DNA of 64,000 bases from Paraneptunicella aestuarii (GTDB lineage Bacteria > Pseudomonadota > Gammaproteobacteria > Enterobacterales > Alteromonadaceae). A program made the translations under genes and the position numbers. The notes beneath the pieces were generated by a model. It did no database searches. It had not been told where the DNA came from and saw only the letters and a list, made by a program, of their open reading frames with translations. The DNA is taken from contig NZ_CP074570.1 of the NCBI RefSeq assembly GCF_019900845.1, positions 3,224,001 through 3,288,000 of the forward strand, written 5' to 3'. Shown here one piece after another: positions 26,016 through 34,990 of this stretch; position 1 is the stretch's first letter, and each line of letters begins with the position of its first letter.

Positions 26016-27449
26016 TTACTGCATCAACCACATACGCGCGCTACGTGCAGGAATATGGAAGTTATGCCACTGTGAAGTAATGTATTGAGTATTACCTGTC
26101 AAAGTGTCTTTATAGTTGCGATACCACCACAAACCTTCAGCGTTGGTATCAACCCAAACGTCCTGACCACTACCGCACTTATTAATACCCACGATACCCA
26201 CATGCTCACGACGGAACATAATGAAGCAATCACTATAGTTAACGATATCCATTGAACGCCCTTGAACACCGTTGTGGAACTTAATCATATTGGCAATATC
26301 AGTACGCTTGTACAGATTCACCCAGCGATTGTCACCACTCTCGTTGTGATCGGAATACATCATTGGTGTACCACCATCACGTCCCAAAATATAAGCGTTC
26401 GCCAAAGTTTCATCGGTTGCGTTCATGATCTGATAACGGAATCCATCATTTAATGGAATATCATGCGTTACAGTAAAGGTAACGGCTTTGCTGGAAGGTA
26501 AAGCCTGTCCGTAAGCCGCAGGATCAACCAACTGATTCATCGAACCACTGTATGAGAAAGCACTACGAATAGACGCAAACAATGGGAAATCGTAAGCATT
26601 ATGTCCGGTAGCACTCAAATATGGAGCCAAGAAGTTATCATATTCAGTGTTGCCCGCACCGCCAGAGGTAATGATCTCACCGAATACATGTACACCGCTC
26701 TTAATACCCGAATCAAACACAGCATTGATGTGGTAATTGGTCATATGCTTGGCAGCATCAACGCGGAAGCCTTTAACACCGTAGTTTTTCAGCGTTTGCA
26801 AATAGGCTTTTTGTTGCGCAATTACCCAGCTATTAGAATCCAAGTCTGGCAAACCCGTGTCACCGCCGCCGCCACATAAACGCCAGTATTGAACATGACC
26901 AGGGTCATTCCAGTTGGTAATACAACCAGCCGGATGAAAATCACCAGAACCAAACAGGTTAGTGGAAAGGTCACCAAACAGTTTGTTGGAATTGTAGTAA
27001 GAACTACTTGCCGCATACTGATTTAAAATCGTAGTCCCGGGATAGTTAAGATCGGAACGAATAGCAGATTCATTGGCCATGTGGTTGAACACGATGTCGG
27101 CATATACATCAATACCTTTGGCTTTAAGTGCATTGACCATGGCTTTAAAATCGTTCGTGTCGCCCAGAGGGTTATCAATGACGCGGTAATCTTGCGGCTG
27201 ATAACGCGCCCACCAGGCACTGCCTGTCGATTTATAAGCGGGTGAAACCAATACTTTTTTGTAGCCCAGATTCGCAATCTCTTGAGCTTTAGCCGCTACG
27301 TCATCATACGTCCAGTTAAAAGCATGGAGAATAACGTCTGCACTGGCAGAAGCTGAAAATAATGTTGCCGATGCTATGGCACTAAAAGCCAGCGCCTTAA
27401 GCTTGCTGACTGAATTGCCACTTTTGGCAACATTGTTACTATTACGCAT
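26016..27449 (-). CDS. secreted alpha-amylase (GH13)
   Basis: The 477-residue protein has a long signal peptide ending near SASASADVILHAFNW. The catalytic barrel shows conserved region I (ADIVFNHM), region II GFRVDAAKHM with the nucleophile Asp, region III VFGEII with the acid/base Glu, and region IV FTVTHD with the transition-state Asp. A C-terminal beta domain of ~80 residues ends in ARMWLMQ; no extra starch-binding module is present. It hydrolyses alpha-1,4-glucans outside the cell. It is a single gene with its own promoter region and a 3' hairpin. Confidence 0.9.
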   Translation of the reverse strand: MRNSNNVAKSGNSVSKLKALAFSAIASATLFSASASADVILHAFNWTYDDVAAKAQEIANLGYKKVLVSPAYKSTGSAWWARYQPQDYRVIDNPLGDTNDFKAMVNALKAKGIDVYADIVFNHMANESAIRSDLNYPGTTILNQYAASSSYYNSNKLFGDLSTNLFGSGDFHPAGCITNWNDPGHVQYWRLCGGGGDTGLPDLDSNSWVIAQQKAYLQTLKNYGVKGFRVDAAKHMTNYHINAVFDSGIKSGVHVFGEIITSGGAGNTEYDNFLAPYLSATGHNAYDFPLFASIRSAFSYSGSMNQLVDPAAYGQALPSSKAVTFTVTHDIPLNDGFRYQIMNATDETLANAYILGRDGGTPMMYSDHNESGDNRWVNLYKRTDIANMIKFHNGVQGRSMDIVNYSDCFIMFRREHVGIVGINKCGSGQDVWVDTNAEGLWWYRNYKDTLTGNTQYITSQWHNFHIPARSARMWLMQ

Positions 27450-27891
27450 ACAGATACCTCGTTAGGATTAATTCTTTTATCTCGTCATCCAATTTAACGA
27501 TTTTCACAACACACAGAGTGTTATTTTTACCATTTTAAGGAATAAGTTAAATTGCCTGCATACGTATTCACACTATTTTTACATTTTGTAATATATGTGT
27601 TCATTTTGTTATCAAAGAAAACATTAATGATAGATTTCAATGAGATAATGCACTTCCCATCCATTTTTATTCAAATAAAATCTAAAAATAGACACATCAA
27701 TAACTGAAAAAACGATAAAAAATTAACGGCTGAAATAAGTTTCAAATTAATTTCCAGAACAACAACTTAAAGCCCCTTTGTGTGCCTGTATGGTGGTCTT
27801 GGAAGGGAACTCTACCCAAGCGAAACCCTAAAACATCCTCAATTTGTTCTAATCTTAAACAGACAAGCTATCAGTTCTGATGAGGTGATGA
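27450..27891. promoter_or_regulatory. divergent spacer between the amylase and GGDEF-EAL genes
   Basis: A 442-bp very A/T-rich spacer that must hold both divergent promoters. No gene or clear palindrome is seen. Upstream of the plus-strand gene a GAGGTG site precedes the ATG at 27892. Confidence 0.4.
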
Positions 27892-30708
27892 ATGAATAGC
27901 GATCAACCGAATATCTCCAAGCGCCTGCTCATCATGTTCGCTGTATTTTGTACGGTTGTGTGCGGATTACTATTTGTTTACTCGTCATATCAAACAGAGA
28001 AACACCTTGGCTCTTTGTCTCGCGAATACCAACAGCGGCTGTTTAGCGGTTATCGTCAGTTATTAGAATTACAGGGGGGCAAGCTCAGTACCCTAATCAC
28101 TTTTCTGAGCGAAGATCAGGCATTAAAAAACCACTTTCGAGAGCGAAACCGCACAGCCTTATATGAACACTTAACCAATCATCTGGGCTCTTTGTATGGC
28201 GATCAAGATGCCATAGAGCTCTATTTTCATGCCCCCGATGGGCAAAACTTTCTACGTTTCCAGCAACCTGAAAAATTTGGTGACCATGTACCTCACTACA
28301 CGCTTGAATCATCGATGCGTTCAGGACAAAGCAGCTACGGGATTGAACTGGATAGTATTGGGCTTCCGGTACTGAGCGTCGTTCTACCTTGGCGCGATAC
28401 GGGTGATTTACTCGGATATATCGAAGCGACAACAACCATGACCTCCGTTCTGGAAGGCTTGGCAAGCATCAATGACGTCACCATTCTCTTGGCAATGGAC
28501 AAACAATATTTGAACCAAAACCAATATCTGCCCAGTGATGAGGAAATCAAGAAAACCCGCTTTCTATATAATACGCCCGAGTTTCTGGTACTGAGCACTG
28601 GCTACAATCAATTTGTGAAATCACTGCTCCCCATTCTCTCAACAAGCAGGCAACAGACCTTCTACCAAAGTGATAACAACGGTTTATATCAGATTGTGTC
28701 GTCACTGCCGATTCATAATTCAGAAAACGAAATAACGTCTTACCTGTACTTCATGGTGGATGTATCAACACTCATTGCCGCCAATGGCATCCCGATTATT
28801 TCCATCACCTTGATACTTCTGGCCTTGGGTATGTCGATCATTGGATTATTCTTTTTCTATGGTGAAAAGCTACAAAGTAGAATGGCAAAACTGTTGGAAA
28901 ATTCCGAGGACAGTAACCAGCTTCATCACAAGCTAACGTCTCTGGAACAGACAAACGCAGATCTCAAACGTGAACTTGTGAAACAACAGGAAAACCTGAA
29001 TCAGAGTAACAAACGCTATCAAACTCTGTTCGACAAAACCGCCGATGCATTGTTGGTTATAGATGGCAATCAATTCATTGATTGTAATCAGGCAACTCTG
29101 AATATGCTGGGCTATTCGAGCAAGGAAGAGTTAAGTAACACTCATCCGTCTAAACTCAGCCCCCAAAAGCAACCCGATGGCAGAGATTCCAAAGAAAAAG
29201 CCAATGAAATGATTGAAATCGCCTTTGCTAAAGGCAGCCACCGCTTTGAATGGGATCACAAGCGTAAAAATGGCGAAGTATTTCCAGTAGAAGTATTGCT
29301 TACCTCAATCCCAAACGGTGACACCAACCTGCTTTATACGGTCTGGCGAGATATTTCGGAGCGTAAAAAAGCAGAAGCAGAGATTAAATACCGCGCGAAT
29401 TACGATGCCCTCACAGGTCTACCCAACAGAAACCTGCTTAATGAACACCTCAAAACCGCTTATCAAAAAGCCATTGCCGAAAGGGAATACCATGCCATTC
29501 TCTTTCTTGATCTGGATCGCTTTAAAAACGTCAATGATTCAATGGGTCATACCATTGGCGACCAATTGCTGATTTCCTGTGCCAAACGCATTAAATCCCT
29601 GCTCCGCCCCAATGATATTCTGGCTCGATTCGGAGGCGACGAGTTTGTGGTGCTGGTTAACAACCTGGGAAAAAACCTGCAACAGGCCAATATCATTGCA
29701 GAACGAATCGCAGAAAATATACGACAAAGTTTTAACTCTCCTGTACAAGTTGGACAGTACGAACTGCAAGTGACCTTAAGTGCCGGGATAACCACCTTCC
29801 CGCTCACCGATGAATCCATTGAAGATGTACTGAAATATGCGGATGTTGCCATGTATAAAGCCAAAGACACTGGGCGCAACAAAACCGCCTTTTTTGTCTC
29901 CAGCATGCAGGAAAGCATACTGCGACGCTTACATATTGAAAAAGATCTGCGCACAGCAATTGAAAAACAGGATATCTATGTCGACTACCAACCACAGTTC
30001 ACTATCTCTGGTGCAATAGAGGGAGTAGAAGCACTAGCCAGATGGAATCATCCTGATTATGGCCTGATCCCACCCGAGGAATTTATCTCTGTAGCCGAGG
30101 ATTCGGGCATGATTACTGACTTGGGCGAACATGTGCTGAAAACCGCCTGTAAAGACATTGAGCGAGTGACAAAAGAAACAGGGAAAACCTTGAAGCTATC
30201 AATAAATGTGAGCCCAAAACAATTGAATCAATCGGGGTTTGTGGCCTCAATGATTTCCATACTGGATAACTTTACCTTGCCAACGGCTAACGTCACTCTG
30301 GAAGTTACCGAGCATGTGTTAATTGAGAACTTCAACGTCATTTTGCATAAGCTTAATGAGCTTAAAAATTTAGGGCTCAAAATCTCGTTAGATGACTTTG
30401 GCACAGGCTATTCATCGCTTAGTTATTTAAAACAACTGCCATTGAGTGAACTAAAAATCGATCGTGCTTTTGTAATGAATCTGCATGCCAACAGCAATGA
30501 CACCCGACTGGTTAAAACCATTATTGATATTGGTCATGAGTTTGGCCTAAAAGTCGTCGCAGAAGGTGTTGAAACCCTGTATCAGTTGAATTACTTAAAA
30601 GAACTGAACTGCAATTGCTATCAGGGCTACTACCTTAGCAAACCCCTTTCACTGCCAGATTTAGTGACTCTGGTAAAACGCCATATCAATATTGCCCAGG
30701 TAAACTAG
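27892..30708 (+). CDS. membrane PAS-GGDEF-EAL cyclic-di-GMP enzyme
   Basis: The 938-residue protein has two membrane spans (~13-31 and ~298-320) flanking a periplasmic sensor region, then a short coiled coil, a PAS domain (~375-490, ending in a PAC-like YTVWRDISERKKAE segment), GGDEF (~505-665) and EAL (~685-930). The diguanylate cyclase motif is intact (GGDEF, residues 581-585) and is preceded at the right spacing by an RPND inhibitory I-site. The EAL motif (residues 713-715) is intact, as are SINVSPKQ, EVTE, LDDFGTGYSS, LKID and AEGVE. Both synthesis and breakdown of c-di-GMP are therefore possible. It likely couples an extracellular cue to surface behaviour. Confidence 0.93.
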   Translation: MNSDQPNISKRLLIMFAVFCTVVCGLLFVYSSYQTEKHLGSLSREYQQRLFSGYRQLLELQGGKLSTLITFLSEDQALKNHFRERNRTALYEHLTNHLGSLYGDQDAIELYFHAPDGQNFLRFQQPEKFGDHVPHYTLESSMRSGQSSYGIELDSIGLPVLSVVLPWRDTGDLLGYIEATTTMTSVLEGLASINDVTILLAMDKQYLNQNQYLPSDEEIKKTRFLYNTPEFLVLSTGYNQFVKSLLPILSTSRQQTFYQSDNNGLYQIVSSLPIHNSENEITSYLYFMVDVSTLIAANGIPIISITLILLALGMSIIGLFFFYGEKLQSRMAKLLENSEDSNQLHHKLTSLEQTNADLKRELVKQQENLNQSNKRYQTLFDKTADALLVIDGNQFIDCNQATLNMLGYSSKEELSNTHPSKLSPQKQPDGRDSKEKANEMIEIAFAKGSHRFEWDHKRKNGEVFPVEVLLTSIPNGDTNLLYTVWRDISERKKAEAEIKYRANYDALTGLPNRNLLNEHLKTAYQKAIAEREYHAILFLDLDRFKNVNDSMGHTIGDQLLISCAKRIKSLLRPNDILARFGGDEFVVLVNNLGKNLQQANIIAERIAENIRQSFNSPVQVGQYELQVTLSAGITTFPLTDESIEDVLKYADVAMYKAKDTGRNKTAFFVSSMQESILRRLHIEKDLRTAIEKQDIYVDYQPQFTISGAIEGVEALARWNHPDYGLIPPEEFISVAEDSGMITDLGEHVLKTACKDIERVTKETGKTLKLSINVSPKQLNQSGFVASMISILDNFTLPTANVTLEVTEHVLIENFNVILHKLNELKNLGLKISLDDFGTGYSSLSYLKQLPLSELKIDRAFVMNLHANSNDTRLVKTIIDIGHEFGLKVVAEGVETLYQLNYLKELNCNCYQGYYLSKPLSLPDLVTLVKRHINIAQVN

Positions 30709-30761
30709 CATTCGTGTTACATTTGCCATCACCCAGCTGAGCAAGAGAGAACAAAGCATAA

Positions 30762-31460
30762 ATGTGTGGCAGATTGAATGTAACTGACGATCCGTCTGTT
30801 AGAGCCTTATATGATTTATTGGATATTAATCTTTGGTCACAACAGCCCATTTTTAGTAGATACATAGGCGCAGCTCAACCCGTATCCATTGTTAGAGAAA
30901 CATCCTTGGGCAGGCAGCTCAATAACGCCACATGGTGGTTATTGCTAGAAGAAACCGAGTCAGGATTTAGGCCCTCTAAATATACTTCCTTTAATACTCG
31001 TTACGACAAACTCAGTACACCACGAAGTGCTGGATTTATTCCCTATCGCCAAAGCCGCTGTATCATTGCAGCAAAAGGCTTTGGTGAATCTGAATTTAAA
31101 AATGGCAAACGTATCTCCTGCCATGACATGCAGGCCAAAGATGACGCTATCGCTTTTGGTGGGCTTTATCGAGAATGGTTACACAGAGGCACTGGAGAAA
31201 TCCCCCTGTCCTGCTCTGTTATCACGCTTCCGCCCAATCCAAAACTGTCAGACATTCACTCCAAATCTATTCCTCTAATGTTGCCACAAGATAAGGCAAC
31301 GCTGGATGCCTGGTTAGCCCCTAACAACACTGAAACAAAACAGTTTGAACCATTGCTGGAACCGGTTTTACGACATGACTTAATTGTGCAGCAAATAGAA
31401 AAGCCCAGCGCTTGGAACAAGCATATCGGTGAACCATTCATCATTGAAAAAGACAGTTAA
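30762..31460 (+). CDS. SRAP-family (YedK/HMCES-like) abasic-site protein
   Basis: The 232-residue protein starts MCGR, so Cys2 becomes the N-terminal nucleophile that forms a thiazolidine crosslink with abasic sites in single-stranded DNA. FNTRYDKLS gives the conserved Asn/Arg region. The usual GFYEW motif reads GFGESEF, keeping the Glu. The conserved His is in DIHSKSIPLML, in place of the usual HDRMP. Family members shield abasic sites at replication forks. It follows the GGDEF-EAL gene by 53 bp and may be read from the same transcript. Motif drift makes it a divergent member. Confidence 0.8.
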   Translation: MCGRLNVTDDPSVRALYDLLDINLWSQQPIFSRYIGAAQPVSIVRETSLGRQLNNATWWLLLEETESGFRPSKYTSFNTRYDKLSTPRSAGFIPYRQSRCIIAAKGFGESEFKNGKRISCHDMQAKDDAIAFGGLYREWLHRGTGEIPLSCSVITLPPNPKLSDIHSKSIPLMLPQDKATLDAWLAPNNTETKQFEPLLEPVLRHDLIVQQIEKPSAWNKHIGEPFIIEKDS

Positions 31461-31751
31461 ACTCACGTCACTAAAGAGCGGCACCTTCATTTATCTTGAT
31501 AATCAACAGAGAACATACTCATTTGTATGTGTAGATATCAACCACAACTTATTTGACCAACAAAATAAACTTCTCAAACCTTTCATTTAAAACTCACAAA
31601 AAAAACAATTTGCCAAATATTTTTCACACATTAATTATCTTTTAAAGCTATATAAAAAAAGGCAATTAAAGTTGTTTCGAACAAAATAAAATGGCATTTT
31701 TAAAAACATCTTTTCGTGGAGATATATCGCTTATTTAAAAGGATTAAATGC

Positions 31752-32147
31752 ATGATTGAATGCGTTGCTTTTATGCTATTGAATGACCAAAAGATACTGC
31801 TAGAAAAGAGGAGATTGGATAAAGAGATTGATCCAGGGTTAGTAGCCATACCTGGTGGTCATTGCATGCCTGAAGAAACTCCTGTTGAAGCTCTAAAAAG
31901 AGAATTAGAGGAAGAAACCGGGCTTACCGCGCTAGAAACCCACTACATTTGTACTCTTGTACATGTCACTAAAGAAATACAAAAAGTGCACTATTTCGCA
32001 ATAGAAAAGTGGAAAGGAGATATTTCAGTTAACGAAGCGGAAAATTTGTACTGGCTAGAATTATCAAATATAGAAAAATTAGATATACCTCCTGACAAAA
32101 CAGCAATAAATGAATACAAAAGAATCAAAAAAACGAAATTATGGTAA
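31752..32147 (+). CDS. Nudix hydrolase
   Basis: Start chosen at the ATG at 31752 (MIECVAFML), which has AAAGGA ~8 nt upstream; the longer frame from 31716 adds 12 unconserved residues. The 131-residue protein has a complete Nudix box, GHCMPEE, seven residues, then RELEEETGL, with all metal-binding Glu residues. It hydrolyses a nucleoside diphosphate linked to another moiety. It stands 87 bp before the AfsA-containing operon on the same strand and could be its first gene, but the spacing is loose. Confidence 0.8.
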   Translation: MIECVAFMLLNDQKILLEKRRLDKEIDPGLVAIPGGHCMPEETPVEALKRELEEETGLTALETHYICTLVHVTKEIQKVHYFAIEKWKGDISVNEAENLYWLELSNIEKLDIPPDKTAINEYKRIKKTKLW

Positions 32148-32233
32148 GTATTTTTTATTCACCAAAATCTACTCAATCAAAGAAGTGAAAAATCAATTCC
32201 GAATTCAAAAGCATATACAAAGAGCAACTATCA

Positions 32234-33313
32234 ATGAGCAATTCAAATCAAGACTGGGGGTTTAACTACACCTTATCCAACGAGGATAATTCACTAGAAC
32301 TAGGAGTGTTAGCCAAGCATTCTGAGCATGTAGTAAGTATCGCTGGCAGCGGCTCTCGGGTATTGCCGTTGTTAGCAAAACAACCTGCCGCCCTAACCTG
32401 TATAGATTCATCTGCGCATCAACTTGCTCTTACCAAGCTACGAATCGAAGCCGTGAAGCTTTTAGATTACCAGGATTATGTCGCATTTCTCGGCTACCCC
32501 GGATTCAACATGCCTGCCACCAAGAGAAAACAGATATTTTCTGACATCGCTAATCAGTTCGATGACATAAAAAGATTAGAACCCTTTCTGGAACAGGCTC
32601 AATGGCAAGGCATTATTTATTTGGGTAAATGGGAACAGGCACTGAAGAAGTTTGCCAAAGTGACCTCTTTGTTGTCCCTGGATTCATTCTTATCTGTTAG
32701 CGATCAGCAGGAATGGGATGCAATGATGACAAAAACCAGCCTCAAATTACGCTGGTACATATACATAAAATTACTGGGCAGTGTCACTTTCCTTCGTGCA
32801 TTTTTCTACAAAGATCGTCTACCTCAAATGCAAGTAGCTAATTCCTACTACGATTTCTTCAAAGAACGTTTTCAACGCCTGGTTTATTCCTGTGGATTAA
32901 AAAAATCGTGCTTTGCACACCTTATGCTTACAGGAAAAATCAACAATGATATTGCCTTCCCCATCGAAGTAGATGAAGAGCATTTTCACTTAATAAAGGA
33001 AGGCGCAAACAACGTCACCATGAACTATCTGAATACCAATATCAGCGACTTTAGTGAGTCATTCAAACATCCAATATCATTTGTTTCTTTATCTGACGTT
33101 CCTTCTTATCTTGATAGCGCTACCTATTCCAGATTACTCAAAGCCTTAACAAACAACATGGACAGTGGAGCCACGATCATCTCCCGATATTTCGCTTTTC
33201 GTCCAGATTTCTCGCTGCCTGAGAACTTAAATCTGGTCACTGAAAAGTATCAGGATCTGATATCCAAAGAAACTACTCAGTTTTACGACATTGATATTTT
33301 CCAGGCCAGTTAA
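32234..33313 (+). CDS. BtaA-like (DUF3419) S-adenosylmethionine 3-amino-3-carboxypropyl transferase
   Basis: The 359-residue protein has an N-terminal SAM-binding Rossmann motif (VVSIAGSGSRVLPLL, then LTCIDSSAHQLAL) and the all-helical/C-terminal parts typical of the DUF3419/BtaA family. The best-known member transfers the 3-amino-3-carboxypropyl group of SAM to diacylglycerol in betaine-lipid synthesis. No BtaB-like N-methyltransferase is nearby, so betaine lipid is unlikely as the product. It heads a six-gene plus-strand operon and is followed after 11 bp by the decarboxylase-like gene, so its amino acid product may be decarboxylated next. That link is inference. Confidence 0.75.
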   Translation: MSNSNQDWGFNYTLSNEDNSLELGVLAKHSEHVVSIAGSGSRVLPLLAKQPAALTCIDSSAHQLALTKLRIEAVKLLDYQDYVAFLGYPGFNMPATKRKQIFSDIANQFDDIKRLEPFLEQAQWQGIIYLGKWEQALKKFAKVTSLLSLDSFLSVSDQQEWDAMMTKTSLKLRWYIYIKLLGSVTFLRAFFYKDRLPQMQVANSYYDFFKERFQRLVYSCGLKKSCFAHLMLTGKINNDIAFPIEVDEEHFHLIKEGANNVTMNYLNTNISDFSESFKHPISFVSLSDVPSYLDSATYSRLLKALTNNMDSGATIISRYFAFRPDFSLPENLNLVTEKYQDLISKETTQFYDIDIFQAS

Positions 33314-33324
33314 GGGTAAAGACA

Positions 33325-34230
33325 ATGAAAAAAGAAGTTCATCCTGAATATTGGGATCGCGATGCGAGAAAATTAATTCAAAGAGAAAACTATGCCGGTC
33401 AGGCTCTTTCCTGGATGTACAGTAGCCCAATTGGAAAACTGTTTTTATATGGCTACTTCGCAACACGCTTACACTCTTGGGTTTATCGTCAGTACAAACG
33501 CTCACCTTTGACTAAAAATCAGGCTTTACAAGACATTGAAAAGTACCAGATAGACCTGAATGAATTCGATATAGAAGAGAGCGATATTGGCTCATATCGC
33601 GACTTTTTTTTAAGAAAATTTAACCAAGGTGCTCGCCCTTTTAACGATGATAAAGATACATTTTCAGCTTTTGCTGAAGGGTTTTATCTTGGTTACAAAA
33701 ACACGCATGAGGACATTCGTTTCCCTGTAAAAGGCGGGTATTTATCAGCAGAACAAATTTTAGAGAATGATGAAATTAGCAAGAGATTTATGGGAGGGCC
33801 GGTTTTAGTCTGTCGCCTCTCTCCGATAGATTACCACTGGTTTCACTTTCCATTCGACGGACAGCTCACTGACGCCTATCACAGAAAAGGCAAAGTACAC
33901 GCTGTTAATCTGGTAGCACTTCGTCACAAGCAAGACATTTTCTGTACCAATGAACGACAAGTCAATTTGCTCTACTCAGAGGATTTCGGTCATCTGGCTT
34001 ATGTAGAGGTTGGCGCGATGGGAGTGGGCAGAATTCACCAAACGTTCAATGCACCAAGCTTTCAAAGAGGCCAAGAGAAAGGCTATTTCGATTTTGGAGC
34101 CTCCACCATTATCGTGTTTGGGGAGAAAGGACGTTGGGAACCGAGTGCAGACATCATTGAGCACACAGCGAACGAAAGAGAAACCAAAGTTAAATTAGGC
34201 CAGGCAGTTGCACACAGGAGTAGAAATTAA
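33325..34230 (+). CDS. phosphatidylserine-decarboxylase-like pyruvoyl enzyme
   Basis: The 301-residue protein belongs to the PSD family: DYHWFHFPFDGQLTD (the YHxxHxPxDG motif) near residue 172, VEVGAMGVGRIHQTF near 229, and the self-cleavage region DFGASTIIVF near 257. The pyruvoyl-forming Ser260 is present but the residue before it is Ala where LGST or GGST is usual. The N-terminal ~110 residues are longer than in the core bacterial enzyme and resemble the eukaryotic-like class that lacks an obvious anchor. It should decarboxylate an amino-acid headgroup. Because it lies 11 bp after the BtaA-like gene, the substrate may be an aminocarboxypropyl adduct rather than phosphatidylserine. It ends 1 bp before the AfsA-like gene. 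Confidence 0.8.
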   Translation: MKKEVHPEYWDRDARKLIQRENYAGQALSWMYSSPIGKLFLYGYFATRLHSWVYRQYKRSPLTKNQALQDIEKYQIDLNEFDIEESDIGSYRDFFLRKFNQGARPFNDDKDTFSAFAEGFYLGYKNTHEDIRFPVKGGYLSAEQILENDEISKRFMGGPVLVCRLSPIDYHWFHFPFDGQLTDAYHRKGKVHAVNLVALRHKQDIFCTNERQVNLLYSEDFGHLAYVEVGAMGVGRIHQTFNAPSFQRGQEKGYFDFGASTIIVFGEKGRWEPSADIIEHTANERETKVKLGQAVAHRSRN

Positions 34231-34231
34231 T

Positions 34232-34963
34232 ATGAACGATTTATTTGACACTCTAAATATACAGACTGAAGAGGAGCTTTCTTTTTACTCCACTGTTTTA
34301 GGTCTCGACGAGCAAACAGTCGCTCAATTTAGCAATCAAAATTTAAACCCAGAATCCGCATTTGACTGGAAATCCAGATGGAACTGGACAATTACCAACA
34401 TGCTTTCAAGGCTCCCTGTTGGCCCAACGGATAAATCTTATGATGCTCAATGGGAATCAATTGCCAGTGGTGGTGGCTCCAGAATCAGCAAAGAAATGGT
34501 ACATAAAAAGCAAGATGCCAATGTGCTTTTGTCTGAACCTCTGGAAATAGGCAAAGTGCTTTATTTCAACATGGGAGTTTCAACGCAGGAGATTAACTTT
34601 GACCATCCATCAGATCATGTTCAAGGCATGTTAATCATGGAAGCTCTGCGTCAAACAGGTTTAGCGACAGCGCACTACTACGGCGTTCCGGAATCTTCCC
34701 AGATCACCATTACCGCATTCAATTTCGAATTTAAGGATGTTCTCGACGAAAGATACCCAATACTGATTCGTCTAATTAGCAACCTGTCAGTAAATGCCAC
34801 ATCCAAAAGCACTGGTTGGGGTGCATTTGAAGTCCTACAAGCCGGTGCATCTTGTGTTGTGGGCGGTTGGGAAGGACATTTTGTTCCGGAACGCACCTGG
34901 AAACGAATTCGTCAACGTTCGTTACGCAAGATTGAAAACCTGATGGCATCTGAAACCGCCTGA
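34232..34963 (+). CDS. AfsA-type hotdog protein
   Basis: Start placed at the ATG at 34232, one base after the decarboxylase stop, with AGGAG 11 nt upstream. The 243-residue protein carries one clear AfsA repeat: MVHKKQDANVLLSEPLE, then HPSDHVQGMLIMEALRQTG (residues ~124-142) and HYYGVPESS. AfsA proteins join a beta-ketoacyl thioester to a C3 alcohol such as DHAP in gamma-butyrolactone signal synthesis; other members act in butenolide and related pathways. Length fits one full and one partial repeat, shorter than the ~300-residue Streptomyces AfsA. It is the most telling gene of the operon, pointing to a diffusible small molecule or unusual lipid. Confidence 0.75.
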   Translation: MNDLFDTLNIQTEEELSFYSTVLGLDEQTVAQFSNQNLNPESAFDWKSRWNWTITNMLSRLPVGPTDKSYDAQWESIASGGGSRISKEMVHKKQDANVLLSEPLEIGKVLYFNMGVSTQEINFDHPSDHVQGMLIMEALRQTGLATAHYYGVPESSQITITAFNFEFKDVLDERYPILIRLISNLSVNATSKSTGWGAFEVLQAGASCVVGGWEGHFVPERTWKRIRQRSLRKIENLMASETA

Positions 34964-34990
34964 TTCAACTGAAATCACAAGGAACTAACC

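Noticed and set aside
32234..33313. Betaine-lipid (DGTS) synthesis
   Set aside because: The BtaA-like gene has no BtaB-type N-methyltransferase partner in the operon, and a decarboxylase follows instead.
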